DNA of 64,000 bases, from the NCBI GenBank assembly GCA_902506225.1, contig LR733345.1, positions 558,001 to 622,000 on the forward strand. Direction: 5' to 3'. Source of the stretch: Faucicola sp902506225. GTDB lineage: Bacteria > Pseudomonadota > Gammaproteobacteria > Pseudomonadales > Moraxellaceae. Below, in pieces: positions 24,794 through 33,460 of the stretch (position 1 is its first letter; every line of letters begins with the position of its first letter). Under the pieces are notes generated by a model. It searched no databases and was not told where the DNA came from. It saw only the letters and a program-made list of their open reading frames with translations. The position numbers and the translations under genes were made by a program.

Positions 24794-24847
24794 AACAACC
24801 GTGGCAGTTAGGGATTAAAAAACCAAAGAAAAAGTAACGACGAGCGA

Positions 24848-25078
24848 TTAAACGTTATGTTTATCTTGTTGGGTCTGCGTGGTATTGAGCTCAGCTTTTT
24901 CGTGTTCAAGGACACGGTTTTTGTTTAGATGCTGTTCGTTTTCATCTTTGACCGCATCTTTAAAGCCTTTAACGGCACCACCCAAATCTTTACCGGCATT
25001 TTTCAGTTTTGAGGTGCCAAAAATTACCACAACAACAACTAGTAAAATTAACCAATGTGTGATTGAGAAACTACCCAT
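24848..25078 (-). CDS. tatA: Sec-independent translocase protein TatA
   Basis: Pore-forming Tat subunit, 76 aa. A short N-terminal membrane helix (ITHWLILLVVVVVIFGTSKL) leads into the amphipathic helix LKNAGKDLGGAVKGFKDAVK and a charged tail. It lacks the Glu8 of TatB, which separates the two. It is the first gene of the tatABC operon. Confidence 0.94.
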   Translation of the reverse strand: MGSFSITHWLILLVVVVVIFGTSKLKNAGKDLGGAVKGFKDAVKDENEQHLNKNRVLEHEKAELNTTQTQQDKHNV

Positions 25079-25165
25079 GAGAATATCCTTTGATTAACCT
25101 TGACAATAGGGGTGAGGACAATATGAATTTGCAGTGTAACACATAACCATTGCGTTGACATAACT

Positions 25166-25204
25166 GTGCAAAAAACGGTGTAAAACACGGCGAATTTTTT
25201 GCAC
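25166..25204 (-). terminator. Hairpin downstream of hisIE
   Basis: GTGCAAAAAA and TTTTTTGCAC form a perfect 10-bp outer stem, with a smaller GTGT/ACAC stem inside. It lies about 60 bp past the hisIE stop and upstream of tatA. It probably ends hisIE transcription, although no separate T-run follows. Confidence 0.55.
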
Positions 25205-25266
25205 TTTTAGCCAGCAATACTCAGGAATTATCGACTGTTTAGTGGCGCTCACTTAAGGGCTATTAC

Positions 25267-26106
25267 TTAAGAGATTTGACGTGCGGCTTTTTCGTCGATA
25301 CCCGATAAGCCAAAACGTCTTGCCAATTCATTGGTGACAGCCCAAGACGGTATATTAAACCATGCCAATGTGACCATTGTGTGAAACCAAACATCAGCAA
25401 TTTCATACACCAAATCTTTCACCGCGGTATCACCGGCGACGGCGTCATAGGGGGTATCGTTGGCAATGCTGATATCTTTGGCAGCGATAATGGCTTCGGT
25501 GGCTTCTTCACCGACTTTTTCTAAGATTTTGTTGATACCTTTATGGTATAAGCTTGCCACGTATGAGCTATCAGGATTGGCGTTTTTACGCCCAATCAAT
25601 ACTTTATCTAAGGCGGTTAAAATATCCGCTGACGTCGTAGGGGATTGTATCGCATTGCTTGTTTGTATCGAATTGCTTGCAAGCGGCGAGTGTTCATGAG
25701 TTGGTTTAGCGTTGTCACCATAAATCGCATCAGGGTCTTTGATGATCGCATCAGTGATTTGCCATTGTAGCTGTCCGTGGTCATCGGCAAGCAGACGATA
25801 AAAACAAGACTGCCGACCCGTGTGGCAAGCAATCCCCCCCACTTGGGTGACTGACAACACAATCACATCAGCATCGCAGTCTAGGCGGATTTCATGGACT
25901 TGCTGAAAATGCCCAGAGCTTTCGCCTTTGTGCCATAATTTACCGCGAGAGCGTGACCAATACACGGCTTGCATTTTTTCAGCAGTCAGACGTAATGACT
26001 CGCGATTCATCCATGCCATCATCAAAATGCGCCCTGTATGAAAATCTTGAGCGACTGCAGGCATGAGCCCATTGTCATCAAATTTTAGTGTATCTAGCCA
26101 ATTCAT
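25267..26106 (-). CDS. hisIE: Bifunctional phosphoribosyl-AMP cyclohydrolase / phosphoribosyl-ATP pyrophosphatase
   Basis: Catalyses the second and third steps of histidine synthesis. The 279-aa protein has a HisI domain at residues 1–125 (GRILMMAWMN, YWSRSRGKLWHKGESSGHFQ, DCDAD, GIACHTGRQSCFYR) and a HisE domain at about 165–279 (LYHKGINKILEKVGEEATEAII, YEIADVWFHTMV). A poorly conserved Ser/Thr-rich linker joins them. The start MNWLDTLKFD at 26106 is preceded by AGGGCGTGA; upstream in-frame starts add unlikely residues. No other his gene is adjacent. Confidence 0.93.
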   Translation of the reverse strand: MNWLDTLKFDDNGLMPAVAQDFHTGRILMMAWMNRESLRLTAEKMQAVYWSRSRGKLWHKGESSGHFQQVHEIRLDCDADVIVLSVTQVGGIACHTGRQSCFYRLLADDHGQLQWQITDAIIKDPDAIYGDNAKPTHEHSPLASNSIQTSNAIQSPTTSADILTALDKVLIGRKNANPDSSYVASLYHKGINKILEKVGEEATEAIIAAKDISIANDTPYDAVAGDTAVKDLVYEIADVWFHTMVTLAWFNIPSWAVTNELARRFGLSGIDEKAARQIS

Positions 26107-26142
26107 ATTCACGCCCTGTATCATACTATGCAAGCCCTAACC

Positions 26143-26172
26143 AAAAAAAAGCACCCATCAAGCGATGCGTGC
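26143..26172 (-). terminator. Intrinsic terminator of the thioesterase gene
   Basis: On the minus strand GCACGCATC-GCTT-GATGGGTGC forms a 9-bp stem with one mismatch, followed by eight T. It lies between the thioesterase and hisIE genes. Confidence 0.85.
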
Positions 26173-26194
26173 ATTTATCATAATTCATCAAGCC

Positions 26195-26653
26195 CTAAAT
26201 CTCAAAGGGTTTCACATCTAAGGCTTCTTTGATGGTAGCTGATAACGGGATTTCTTGGCTTTGACGATAGTCATACGCCACAAAGCCCATTTTGGCATAC
26301 GCCACCAATGACCCATCAAACATCCGCGAGACTTTAAACACAAAATCACCACCCAAATCGGTTAAATGCTGCACGCCAACCTCAAACAACAGTTCTTCAC
26401 GCGCCCGTACCCGATCAAAGATTTGGGTCTCGATATGATTAATGACTAAGCCTTGGTACTCAGCATTAACCTCCTTAATGCTTTTTGAATATAAAAAACG
26501 AAAACGGGCTTCGGTAAGCAATGCCACCAAATTTTCAACCGTTAAATGTTGTCCTAATCCAATTTCGGTATTGCGCACGCGCATGACGGTCTCAAACACG
26601 AAATGGGCAACTTCAATATTTGTGCTTAAAGTTGACAAGAATTCTAACCTCAT
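26195..26653 (-). CDS. Hotdog-fold acyl-CoA thioesterase-like protein
   Basis: A 152-aa protein of the 4HBT/hotdog type. VRNTEIGLGQHLTVENLVALLTEARFRFL matches the usual helix that packs in this fold, where the acidic residue (here Glu in LLTEARFRF) is the candidate catalytic side chain. The strands HIETQIFDRVRAREELLFEVGV and DFVFKVSRMFDGSLVAYAKMGFVAYD follow. The substrate acyl group is unknown. It is monocistronic and divergent from rpmI. Confidence 0.75.
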   Translation of the reverse strand: MRLEFLSTLSTNIEVAHFVFETVMRVRNTEIGLGQHLTVENLVALLTEARFRFLYSKSIKEVNAEYQGLVINHIETQIFDRVRAREELLFEVGVQHLTDLGGDFVFKVSRMFDGSLVAYAKMGFVAYDYRQSQEIPLSATIKEALDVKPFEI

Positions 26654-27136
26654 GATGTTGATGAAGATGAAATAGCATTACACGTTAAACTTTACAAAAG
26701 CCTGCGAACGATAAATACCTCAAGGTTAAGCAAACTAACGCAGACTGTGTCCAAAATAAAGTTTATCTATCACTTTTAGCCAATTTATCCTCAGTTTTCG
26801 TAAACAAAGTTGGTAACTTAATTAATGTAATCTCATGATGGATTTGCCAAGTCATTTATGTTAAATGATTGATATCGTAGATTTTCTAAAAATCCTATAA
26901 AAACTGACCGGATAAAAATGTATTATAGTAAAGAAATGTTAAAGTAGCATAAATAAAATAGATGTCAAAGAAAAAATTAGTTTTAACAATAACGTGCATT
27001 CACGAATGATTTTTGATAAAATACCGCCTCCCACCTCAAGGCAAAAAATCCAGTGTGATGAGGATTTTTTGACAAACAGGTTAACTTCACTTGATAAAGA
27101 TTTTTAATCTCTGTCAAAAACGAACAAGAGGCTATC
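26654..27136. other. Leader and promoter region upstream of rpmI
   Basis: 483 bp without a convincing gene, very AT-rich. It would hold the promoters for the thioesterase (minus) and rpmI-rplT (plus). An attenuator-like hairpin lies at 27043–27070. TAAAAT at 27017–27022 is a possible -10 upstream of the hairpin, and TTGACA at 27069–27074 a possible -35 after it. infC, usually immediately upstream of rpmI, is not here. Confidence 0.5.
27043..27070 (+). terminator. Attenuator-like hairpin in the rpmI leader
   Basis: AAAAAATCC and GGATTTTTT form a 9-bp stem with a 10-nt loop, ending in a T-run, 67 bp before the rpmI ATG. An upstream CCACCTCA could pair alternatively with TGATGAGG in the loop and right arm. 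It may be a regulated terminator for ribosomal-protein expression or simply end transcription from further upstream. Confidence 0.45.
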
Positions 27137-27328
27137 ATGAAATTAAAAACTCGCCGTGGTGCTGCCAAGCGTTTTAAAAAAACTGGTAACGGTATCAAAC
27201 GCAAACAAGCATTCAAACGCCACATTTTGACCAAAAAATCTCCTAAGCGTATCCGTCAATTACGTGGATGCAAATTGGTACACGTGTCTGATGAGAAACG
27301 TGTTTACCGTATGTGTCCTTACCTATAA
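27137..27328 (+). CDS. rpmI: 50S ribosomal protein L35
   Basis: A 63-aa, highly basic ribosomal protein: MKLKTRRGAAKRFKKTGNG at the N-terminus, KRKQAFKRHILTKKS and LRGCKLVH in the middle. Length and sequence match the L35 family. AAGAGG precedes the ATG. It is 48 bp upstream of rplT and forms the usual rpmI-rplT pair. Confidence 0.97.
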   Translation: MKLKTRRGAAKRFKKTGNGIKRKQAFKRHILTKKSPKRIRQLRGCKLVHVSDEKRVYRMCPYL

Positions 27329-27376
27329 TTTATAGGTATTCAATCAACTGATATTACAAAACTTTAGGAGTAAATT

Positions 27377-27736
27377 ATGGCTCGTGTAAAACGTGGTGTA
27401 CAGGCAAATCGCCGTCATAAAAAAGTATTGGCTCGTGCAAAAGGTTATTACGGTGCGCGTTCGCGTGTGTTCCGTGTGGCTGTACAAGCAGTTACCAAAG
27501 CTGGTCAATATGCGTATCGTGACCGTCGTAACAAAAAACGTTCATTCCGTCGTTTATGGATTGCACGTATCAACGCGGGTGCGCGCTTAAATGGCTTAAG
27601 CTACAGCCGTATGATTAACGGTCTGAAAAAAGCCAGCATCGAAATCGACCGCCGTGTATTAGCAGACATCGCTATGCATGACGCGCAAAGTTTTACGGCG
27701 TTGGCAGAAAAAGCAAAACAAGCACTGGCTGCTTAA
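27377..27736 (+). CDS. rplT: 50S ribosomal protein L20
   Basis: A 119-aa protein needed for early assembly of the large subunit; in E. coli it also represses its own operon. The sequence MARVKRGVQANRRHKKVLAR, KGYYGARSRVFRVA, YRDRRNKKRSFRRLWI and SYSRMINGL is typical. AGGAG precedes the ATG. A strong terminator follows, separating it from pheS. Confidence 0.98.
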   Translation: MARVKRGVQANRRHKKVLARAKGYYGARSRVFRVAVQAVTKAGQYAYRDRRNKKRSFRRLWIARINAGARLNGLSYSRMINGLKKASIEIDRRVLADIAMHDAQSFTALAEKAKQALAA

Positions 27737-27757
27737 TTTGTTTTAAAGCGATTTTTC

Positions 27758-27793
27758 AAAAAGCCATTAAGTGCAAGCTTAATGGCTTTTTTT
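27758..27793 (+). terminator. Intrinsic terminator after rplT
   Basis: AAAAAGCCATTAAG / CTTAATGGCTTTTT is a long stem with a short loop and trailing T-run. It lies between rplT and pheS, so pheS either has its own promoter in the next 60 bp or depends on readthrough. Confidence 0.9.
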
Positions 27794-27850
27794 ATCGCCA
27801 TATTTTAGTTAAAATGCCTATCACTATTGATAACCAAGATTGCAACGCTC

Positions 27851-28921
27851 ATGACAGAAATAACGACTGACAAACTTATCCAATATTCTGAAAATTTAAC
27901 CGATATCACCCAAGACCAATTCACCCAATTTGTTCAAGATGCCAAAGCTTTAATCAGCACCGCACAAAACCCCCAAGACCTACAAAACATCCGCGTGACC
28001 TTAACCGGCAAAAAAAGCCATTTGACCACCTGGTCAAAACAGCTGGGCGGACTCGACGCCGACGGCAAAAAGACCATCGGCGGTATGCTGCATCAAGTAC
28101 GTACCCAAATCAATGACAGTCTACAACAAGCGCAAAGCGATTTAGAATCCAAAGCCTTGGCTGCCAAGCTTGCCAGCGAATCCATTGACATCACCCTGCC
28201 AGCACGTGGACAACAAGCGGGTAATTTGCACCCTGTCACCATGACCGCTGAGCGTATGCAAGGGTTTTTTCGTCAAGCAGGTTTTGAAGTCGCAACAGGT
28301 CCTGAAGTTGAGAGCGACTACTATAACTTTGAAGCGCTAAATATTCCAAGCCATCACCCAGCGCGCGCCATGCACGATACCTTTTATTTTGAAAAGCAGC
28401 ATTTTAATGCCAATTATGTGCTACGTACCCATACCAGTTCGGTACAGATTCGCACGATGGAAAAAGGCAACCTGCCGATTCGTATCATCTGTCCTGGGCG
28501 TGTGTATCGCAACGACAGCGACCAAACCCACTCACCGATGTTTCATCAGCTTGAAGGTTTGTATGTCAGTGAATCGACCAATTTTGCTGAGTTAAAAGGC
28601 TTGATTCATGAGTTTTTGCAGGCGTTTTTTGGTCGCAAACTCACGGTGCGTTTTCGCCCATCGTATTTTCCATTTACTGAGCCGTCTGCAGAAGTGGATA
28701 TCCTTGCCGATACTTATGCAGGTGGGGGCAAATGGCTAGAAGTGATGGGCTGCGGTATGGTGCATCCAAAAGTGTTGTCCGATAGCGGTATTGACCCAAC
28801 CAAATACCAAGGTTTTGCGTTTGGGATGGGGATTGAGCGCTTTGCCATGTTGTATTATGGGGTGAATGATTTGCGCTTGTTCTATCAAAATGATGTCAGA
28901 TTTTTAAAGCAGTTTGCTTAA
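27851..28921 (+). CDS. pheS: Phenylalanine–tRNA ligase alpha subunit
   Basis: Catalytic subunit of the alpha2-beta2 PheRS that charges tRNA-Phe. The 356-aa protein has an N-terminal coiled-coil arm and class II motifs: HPARAMHDTFYFE, CPGRVYRNDSDQTHSPMFHQ (motif 2), FRPSYFPFTEPSAEVD and GMGIERFAMLYYG (motif 3). The ATG at 27851 is preferred over an in-frame TTG at 27827, but neither has a strong ribosome site. The gene is separated from pheT by a small lipoprotein gene. Confidence 0.95.
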   Translation: MTEITTDKLIQYSENLTDITQDQFTQFVQDAKALISTAQNPQDLQNIRVTLTGKKSHLTTWSKQLGGLDADGKKTIGGMLHQVRTQINDSLQQAQSDLESKALAAKLASESIDITLPARGQQAGNLHPVTMTAERMQGFFRQAGFEVATGPEVESDYYNFEALNIPSHHPARAMHDTFYFEKQHFNANYVLRTHTSSVQIRTMEKGNLPIRIICPGRVYRNDSDQTHSPMFHQLEGLYVSESTNFAELKGLIHEFLQAFFGRKLTVRFRPSYFPFTEPSAEVDILADTYAGGGKWLEVMGCGMVHPKVLSDSGIDPTKYQGFAFGMGIERFAMLYYGVNDLRLFYQNDVRFLKQFA

Positions 28922-28928
28922 TTTGGCT

Positions 28929-29273
28929 ATGAAATGGCTTTTGATATTTCCTATATTATTTTTGTTGGAGGGTTGCACTAAACCAGCCAAGTTATTGTGT
29001 GAACAAACTGTCGGGAAATGGGCGAGTGTCGATGCTCAATGTATCCGCCCCAGTTGTGCTAAAACCAAAACTTGTGGAACTTGGGCGAATCCTGCCAAAT
29101 GGTGCGATAAAGTCAAAATTGGTGATAACAAAGAGAATGTGCGATTTTGGTTAGGCGAACCTTTAACTGAAACAATAAATTTGATGACATGGACCGACAA
29201 ATTAGGTGAATATAAAATTAAAGCTGAGTTTAATAACGACGTTTTGGGCAAATTTGAGTGTCCAAGTAAATAA
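28929..29273 (+). CDS. Small lipoprotein, BamE/SmpA-like, between pheS and pheT
   Basis: A predicted lipoprotein of 115 aa. A signal peptide MKWLLIFPILFLLEGC ends in a lipobox with the lipidated Cys16. The mature part is Cys-rich (CEQ, CIRPSCAKTKTC, WCDK) before a C-terminal segment KVKIGDNKENVRFWLGEPL, which resembles the BamE/SmpA fold (I-x-x-G-x-x-x-x-V-x-x-x-L-G-x-P). It starts 8 bp after pheS and ends 45 bp before pheT, so it is in the operon. Function unknown; position between the two PheRS subunits is unusual. Confidence 0.75.
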   Translation: MKWLLIFPILFLLEGCTKPAKLLCEQTVGKWASVDAQCIRPSCAKTKTCGTWANPAKWCDKVKIGDNKENVRFWLGEPLTETINLMTWTDKLGEYKIKAEFNNDVLGKFECPSK

Positions 29274-29318
29274 AATTTTCCCCATTTAGAATTTAAAAAG
29301 AAATTAGAGTAGTAAAAC

Positions 29319-31733
29319 ATGAAAATTAGCGAAAACTGGTTACGCCAATGGGCAAACCCAAACTTAAGCGCTGAGCAAATTGGCGAACAACTGACGATGG
29401 CAGGCTTAGAGCTTGATAGATTAGATAAAGTCGCCAAAGACTTTAGTGGTGTGGTGGTCGGTGAAGTGATTGACGTCACCCAACACCCCGATGCCCATAA
29501 ACTGCGCGTTGCCAAAGTGAATGTCGGTGAGCATAGCGAATCACCGCTACAAATCGTTTGCGGTGCACCCAATGTGGCCGCTGGCGTGCGTGTACCTGTG
29601 GCACTGGTGGGCGCCAAACTACCACCTGCACAAGGGGATGAACCCTTTAACATTAAAAAAGGCAAACTGCGCGGCGTAGAATCGCACGGTATGCTGTGCG
29701 GTGGTAGTGAGATTGACTGTGATGATGGTGTTGATGGCTTGTTAATTTTGCCACAAGACGCCCCGATTGGCATGGATATCCGAGCGTATCTTGGCTTAGA
29801 CAATCATGTGCTAGATATTTCAATTACCCCAAACCGTGGCGATTGTTTTAGTGTGCGCGGTATCGCCCGTGAGCTTGCCGTGCTCAATGATTTAACATTT
29901 CAACTGCCATTTGACAACATTACCGCAGCTGTGACCGACAACGACAGCCAAGCGGTTAGGGTAGAGACCACCGACTGCCCACGTTATTACGCGCAACTGG
30001 TCAGTGGGCTGACAGGCACGACGCCATCACCTAATTGGATGAAACAAGCCCTGAATGCCTCAGGTGTTAAACCACGTAATTTACTGGTGGATGTTACTAA
30101 TTATGTATTACTTGAGCTCGGTCAGCCGCTGCATGCGTTTGATGCCGATAAGTTGGTGGGCGCAATTACCGTGCGCCATGCCCAACAAGGCGAAACCCTT
30201 GAGCTTTTAAATGAGCAAACCATTACCTTACAAGGTGACGAGCTGGTGATTGCCGATGAACAAGGGGTTATTGCATTAGCGGGAATCATGGGTGGACTTC
30301 GCACTGCAGTGACCGATAGCACGACCCGAGTGGTAATCGAGAGTGCATTTTTCAAACAGTTGGCGATTGCAGGTAAAGCGCGCCGTTTTGGCTTGCATAC
30401 CGATGCGTCACAGCGTTTTGAGCGGGGTGTTGATTTTGAATTGCCAAAATTGGCACTCGACCGCGCCGTCAATCTATTGGCGACATTTGGCAATGGCTCA
30501 AGTGAGGTTAGGGTCGGTCAAATCACGCTAGTTGAAAACACCGCTGAACTGCCAAAACGTACCCCAGTGACGCTACCGATTGTCAGTATCAATAAATTAT
30601 TAGGCGCGGATATTGCCACTGACAAAGCCATTGAGATTTTAAATAGTCTACAAATCAGCACCGAGTTACAAGGCGAAAATCTGGTTGCCACGCCGCCAAG
30701 TCATCGTTTTGATATCGCCTTGCCCGAAGATTTGATTGAAGAAATCGCCCGCATTTATGGCTATAACAATATTGCCAACAAACTGCCGGCGTTTACCAGT
30801 AACTTGTTTGACAATAAACGCCAAAATGATCTGCATGACTTAAAAATGAGCTTGGTCAATCAAGGTTATTTTGAAGCGGTGAGTTTTAGTTTTAGTGATG
30901 CCAAAGTCGAAGCTTTGTTTGATGGGGCGCATTTTGCTGCACCACTCGCGCTTGCCAATCCAATCTCAAGTGACTTAGCGGTCATGCGTCGTACCCTGTT
31001 GTCTAGTTTGTTGCCTTGTGTGCAATATAACTTAAACCGTCAACAAAACCGCGTGCGTCTGTTTGAGACGGGTCTGCGTTTTGATGGCAGTGATATCGCA
31101 AGCTTAAACCAAGTTGACACTTTGGCGATGGTGGCAGTCGGCAGCACCTATCCAGAGCAGCATCATGACAATCGTGTGATGGATTTTTACGACCTAAAAA
31201 ATGACGTCGAATCGGTTTTTCCGCGGTTTGCCCAGTCTGCTATCCGTTATCAACGTAGCGAGCAGCCGTTTTTACACCCCGGTCAAAGTGCCGATGTACA
31301 CTATCAAGGCAAGGTGATTGGCTGGTTGGGTCAGTTGCACCCACAGATTGCCAAAGCCTTGGATTTGCCGACCACTTGGGTGGCACAGCTGAATTTACAG
31401 GCGGTGGTTGACATGCACCAACAGGCATTGACCATCATGACGCCAAGTAAATTCCCACAAGTACGCCGTGATATCGCTGTGGTGGTAGACAAGTCGATTG
31501 CTATGCAATCCATGCGAGATACTATCAAACAAGTCGGGGGCGAGCTATTAAAAGATGTGTGGTTATTTGATGTGTATTCCGGCAGTAATTTGCCTGAAAA
31601 CCAACAATCGCTTGCTTTTGCACTGGTGTGGCAAGACCTCGATGCCACGCTTTCTGACGAGCGTATCAATGCGCAAATGGAAGCTGTTATCGCTGCGCTA
31701 CATGAGCAGTATCACGCAACGCTACGTATGTAA
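29319..31733 (+). CDS. pheT: Phenylalanine–tRNA ligase beta subunit
   Basis: Non-catalytic but editing-competent subunit of PheRS, 804 aa, the normal length. Domains in order: an N-terminal tRNA-binding OB domain (residues 38–150, VVVGEVIDVTQHPDAHKLRVAKV and GAPNV), the B3/B4 editing domain (ITPNRGDCFSVRGIARELAVL), B5 (VSINKLLGADI), the catalytic-like core, and a C-terminal anticodon-binding FDX-ACB domain (FPQVRRDIAVVVDKS). ATG at 29319. It ends 112 bp before ihfA. Confidence 0.97.
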   Translation: MKISENWLRQWANPNLSAEQIGEQLTMAGLELDRLDKVAKDFSGVVVGEVIDVTQHPDAHKLRVAKVNVGEHSESPLQIVCGAPNVAAGVRVPVALVGAKLPPAQGDEPFNIKKGKLRGVESHGMLCGGSEIDCDDGVDGLLILPQDAPIGMDIRAYLGLDNHVLDISITPNRGDCFSVRGIARELAVLNDLTFQLPFDNITAAVTDNDSQAVRVETTDCPRYYAQLVSGLTGTTPSPNWMKQALNASGVKPRNLLVDVTNYVLLELGQPLHAFDADKLVGAITVRHAQQGETLELLNEQTITLQGDELVIADEQGVIALAGIMGGLRTAVTDSTTRVVIESAFFKQLAIAGKARRFGLHTDASQRFERGVDFELPKLALDRAVNLLATFGNGSSEVRVGQITLVENTAELPKRTPVTLPIVSINKLLGADIATDKAIEILNSLQISTELQGENLVATPPSHRFDIALPEDLIEEIARIYGYNNIANKLPAFTSNLFDNKRQNDLHDLKMSLVNQGYFEAVSFSFSDAKVEALFDGAHFAAPLALANPISSDLAVMRRTLLSSLLPCVQYNLNRQQNRVRLFETGLRFDGSDIASLNQVDTLAMVAVGSTYPEQHHDNRVMDFYDLKNDVESVFPRFAQSAIRYQRSEQPFLHPGQSADVHYQGKVIGWLGQLHPQIAKALDLPTTWVAQLNLQAVVDMHQQALTIMTPSKFPQVRRDIAVVVDKSIAMQSMRDTIKQVGGELLKDVWLFDVYSGSNLPENQQSLAFALVWQDLDATLSDERINAQMEAVIAALHEQYHATLRM

Positions 31734-31850
31734 TCTTGGACTAGCAAATTATGCCAGTCGATACAATGTTTTTCTTTGATTTTAAAGTAAAAATAACTAT
31801 CGACTGTATTTGCTAGAATCGCTAAAATAGGAGCATTTAGTAGGGTGGGT

Positions 31851-32174
31851 ATGATAATGAATATGCAAGTTGAAGGAAAAACCTTAACCAAATTAGAAAT
31901 GATCAATCATTTGATGGAAAATTTGGGCATGACGCGCCAAGACAGCCGCGCATTTGTGGAGAATTTTTTTTCAGAGTTGTCGGAGACGTTGACCAAAGGT
32001 CACCAAGTCAAGCTATCGGGTTTTGGTAACTTTGAGATTAAGGATAAAAGCCAGCGTCCAGGTCGCAATCCAAAGACTGGCGAGATGGTTCATGTCACAG
32101 CGCGCCGCGTTGTTACCTTTAAAGCGGGGCAAAAAATGCGTCGCAGTATTGAAGATAAACTGTTCACAGAATAA
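31851..32174 (+). CDS. ihfA: Integration host factor alpha subunit
   Basis: DNA-bending subunit of IHF. The protein (107 aa from this start) has LTKLEMINHLMENLGMTRQD, VKLSGFGNFEIKDKSQRPGRNPKTGE with the Pro that intercalates in DNA, and ARRVVTFKAGQKM. Three closely spaced in-frame ATGs at 31851, 31857 and 31863, plus a GTG at 31845, make the start uncertain; all give an N-terminal extension relative to E. coli IhfA (99 aa). The position after pheT is the usual one. Confidence 0.95.
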   Translation: MIMNMQVEGKTLTKLEMINHLMENLGMTRQDSRAFVENFFSELSETLTKGHQVKLSGFGNFEIKDKSQRPGRNPKTGEMVHVTARRVVTFKAGQKMRRSIEDKLFTE

Positions 32175-32275
32175 CGCGCTTTATTGTTTTTAGATTATTT
32201 TCAGTTAATTTAGGTGTTTTAAAATCGGTTGCTGCATTTTGACCATAAAACATTCTGACCATAAAATTTGATGAT

Positions 32276-32305
32276 AAAAAAAGAAGCTTAATGCTTCTTT
32301 TTTTT
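32276..32305. terminator. Bidirectional terminator between ihfA and metQ
   Basis: GAAGC-TTAAT-GCTTC is flanked by runs of A on the left and T on the right. It lies between the convergent ihfA and metQ genes and can terminate both. Confidence 0.85.
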
Positions 32306-32320
32306 ATGGCATTTATACCA

Positions 32321-33298
32321 TTATTTGGCAGTAGAGGCGGTTGCACTGGCAGCTGCTGGTGTCGCAGGGTTCTCACCCCAGATAGCTGGGTATTTATAAC
32401 CTGGGAAAGTTTTGTGGGCGTATTGTTTAAATTCTTCTGAATTATACGCATTGGTCACGTCTTTTACCCATTGTGTATCTTTGTCTTTAGTGCGAATCGC
32501 TGACCAGTTGACATACGCATAGCTAGGTTCTTGGAACAGCGCTTCAGTTAATTTGATACCTGAGCTGGTCGCATAGTTACCATTGATGACTGCAAAGTCA
32601 ACGTCTGAACGCGCACGTGGTAATTGTGCGGCTTCTAGCTCCACCAATTTGATATTTTTTGGGTTTTCTGCGATATCATTTTTTGATGCAGTGAGTGGGT
32701 TGATATTGGCTTTAAGTTTTACCCAGCCCAGTTCGTTGAGCATCACCAGCGCGCGTGCAAAGTTGCTTGGATCGTTCGGTGCAGCCACAGTGGTACCGTC
32801 TTTGACTTGTTTTAGGTCATTTAATTTACCTGGATAGATGCCAAGCGGTGCGGTAGGCACTTGGAAGGCTTCAACGATATCTAGGTTGTTATCCTTTTTG
32901 AAGGTATCGAGATAAGGTTTGTGTTGGAACACGTTGATATCAATATCGCCATCGGCTAAGGCTTTATTTGGGCGCACATAGTCAGAGAATTCAACCAATC
33001 TGACTTTATAGCCTTGTTTTTCTAACTGCGGTTTGACAGAGTTTTTAACCATGTCACCAAAGTCGCCCACAGTAGTACCAATCACAATTTCAGATTTATT
33101 CGGGTCGATACCTGTGCTTGCCGCTGCTGTGGTAGTCGTTGAGCTTGCGGTAGTCGTGGTTGTAGTTGTGGTGGTGCTGGCTTGTGCTGTGGTTTCGGTT
33201 TTGCTTTCAGGTTTGCTACAACCGACTAGGGCAATCCCTGCCACCCCTACGGTTGCTAGCAGCTGCGCGATGTGGCTTGATAAATGCGTTAATTTCAT
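32321..33298 (-). CDS. metQ: D-methionine-binding lipoprotein MetQ
   Basis: Periplasmic substrate-binding lipoprotein of the methionine ABC importer, 325 aa. The signal peptide ends with the lipobox ALVGC. A low-complexity linker dominated by Thr (about residues 35–62) is unusual. The NLPA/MetQ domain follows: VIGTTVGDFGDMV, YKVRLVEFSDYVRPN, DINVFQHKPYLDTF and VAAPNDPSNFARALVML. The start at 33298 is preceded by GGAGGAAGG. It is the last gene of metN-metI-metQ. Confidence 0.92.
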   Translation of the reverse strand: MKLTHLSSHIAQLLATVGVAGIALVGCSKPESKTETTAQASTTTTTTTTTASSTTTTAAASTGIDPNKSEIVIGTTVGDFGDMVKNSVKPQLEKQGYKVRLVEFSDYVRPNKALADGDIDINVFQHKPYLDTFKKDNNLDIVEAFQVPTAPLGIYPGKLNDLKQVKDGTTVAAPNDPSNFARALVMLNELGWVKLKANINPLTASKNDIAENPKNIKLVELEAAQLPRARSDVDFAVINGNYATSSGIKLTEALFQEPSYAYVNWSAIRTKDKDTQWVKDVTNAYNSEEFKQYAHKTFPGYKYPAIWGENPATPAAASATASTAK

Positions 33299-33460
33299 AC
33301 CTTCCTCCAAAAATGGTAAAATAAACGGACAAAACAATCAGCTTACCTTAACATACCTATAAAAAAAATGTTATTGAGAGTTAACCTGTGGATATGAAAT
33401 TTTTTCATAATTCCTAGAAAAACCATCAATAACAATTTTTTAAACCGCCATCAGCTAAAA

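Noticed and set aside
29036..29803. A 255-codon minus-strand frame overlapping the lipoprotein gene and pheT
   Set aside because: Ser/Pro/Thr-rich composition typical of an antisense shadow of a well-conserved gene; no motif or ribosome site.
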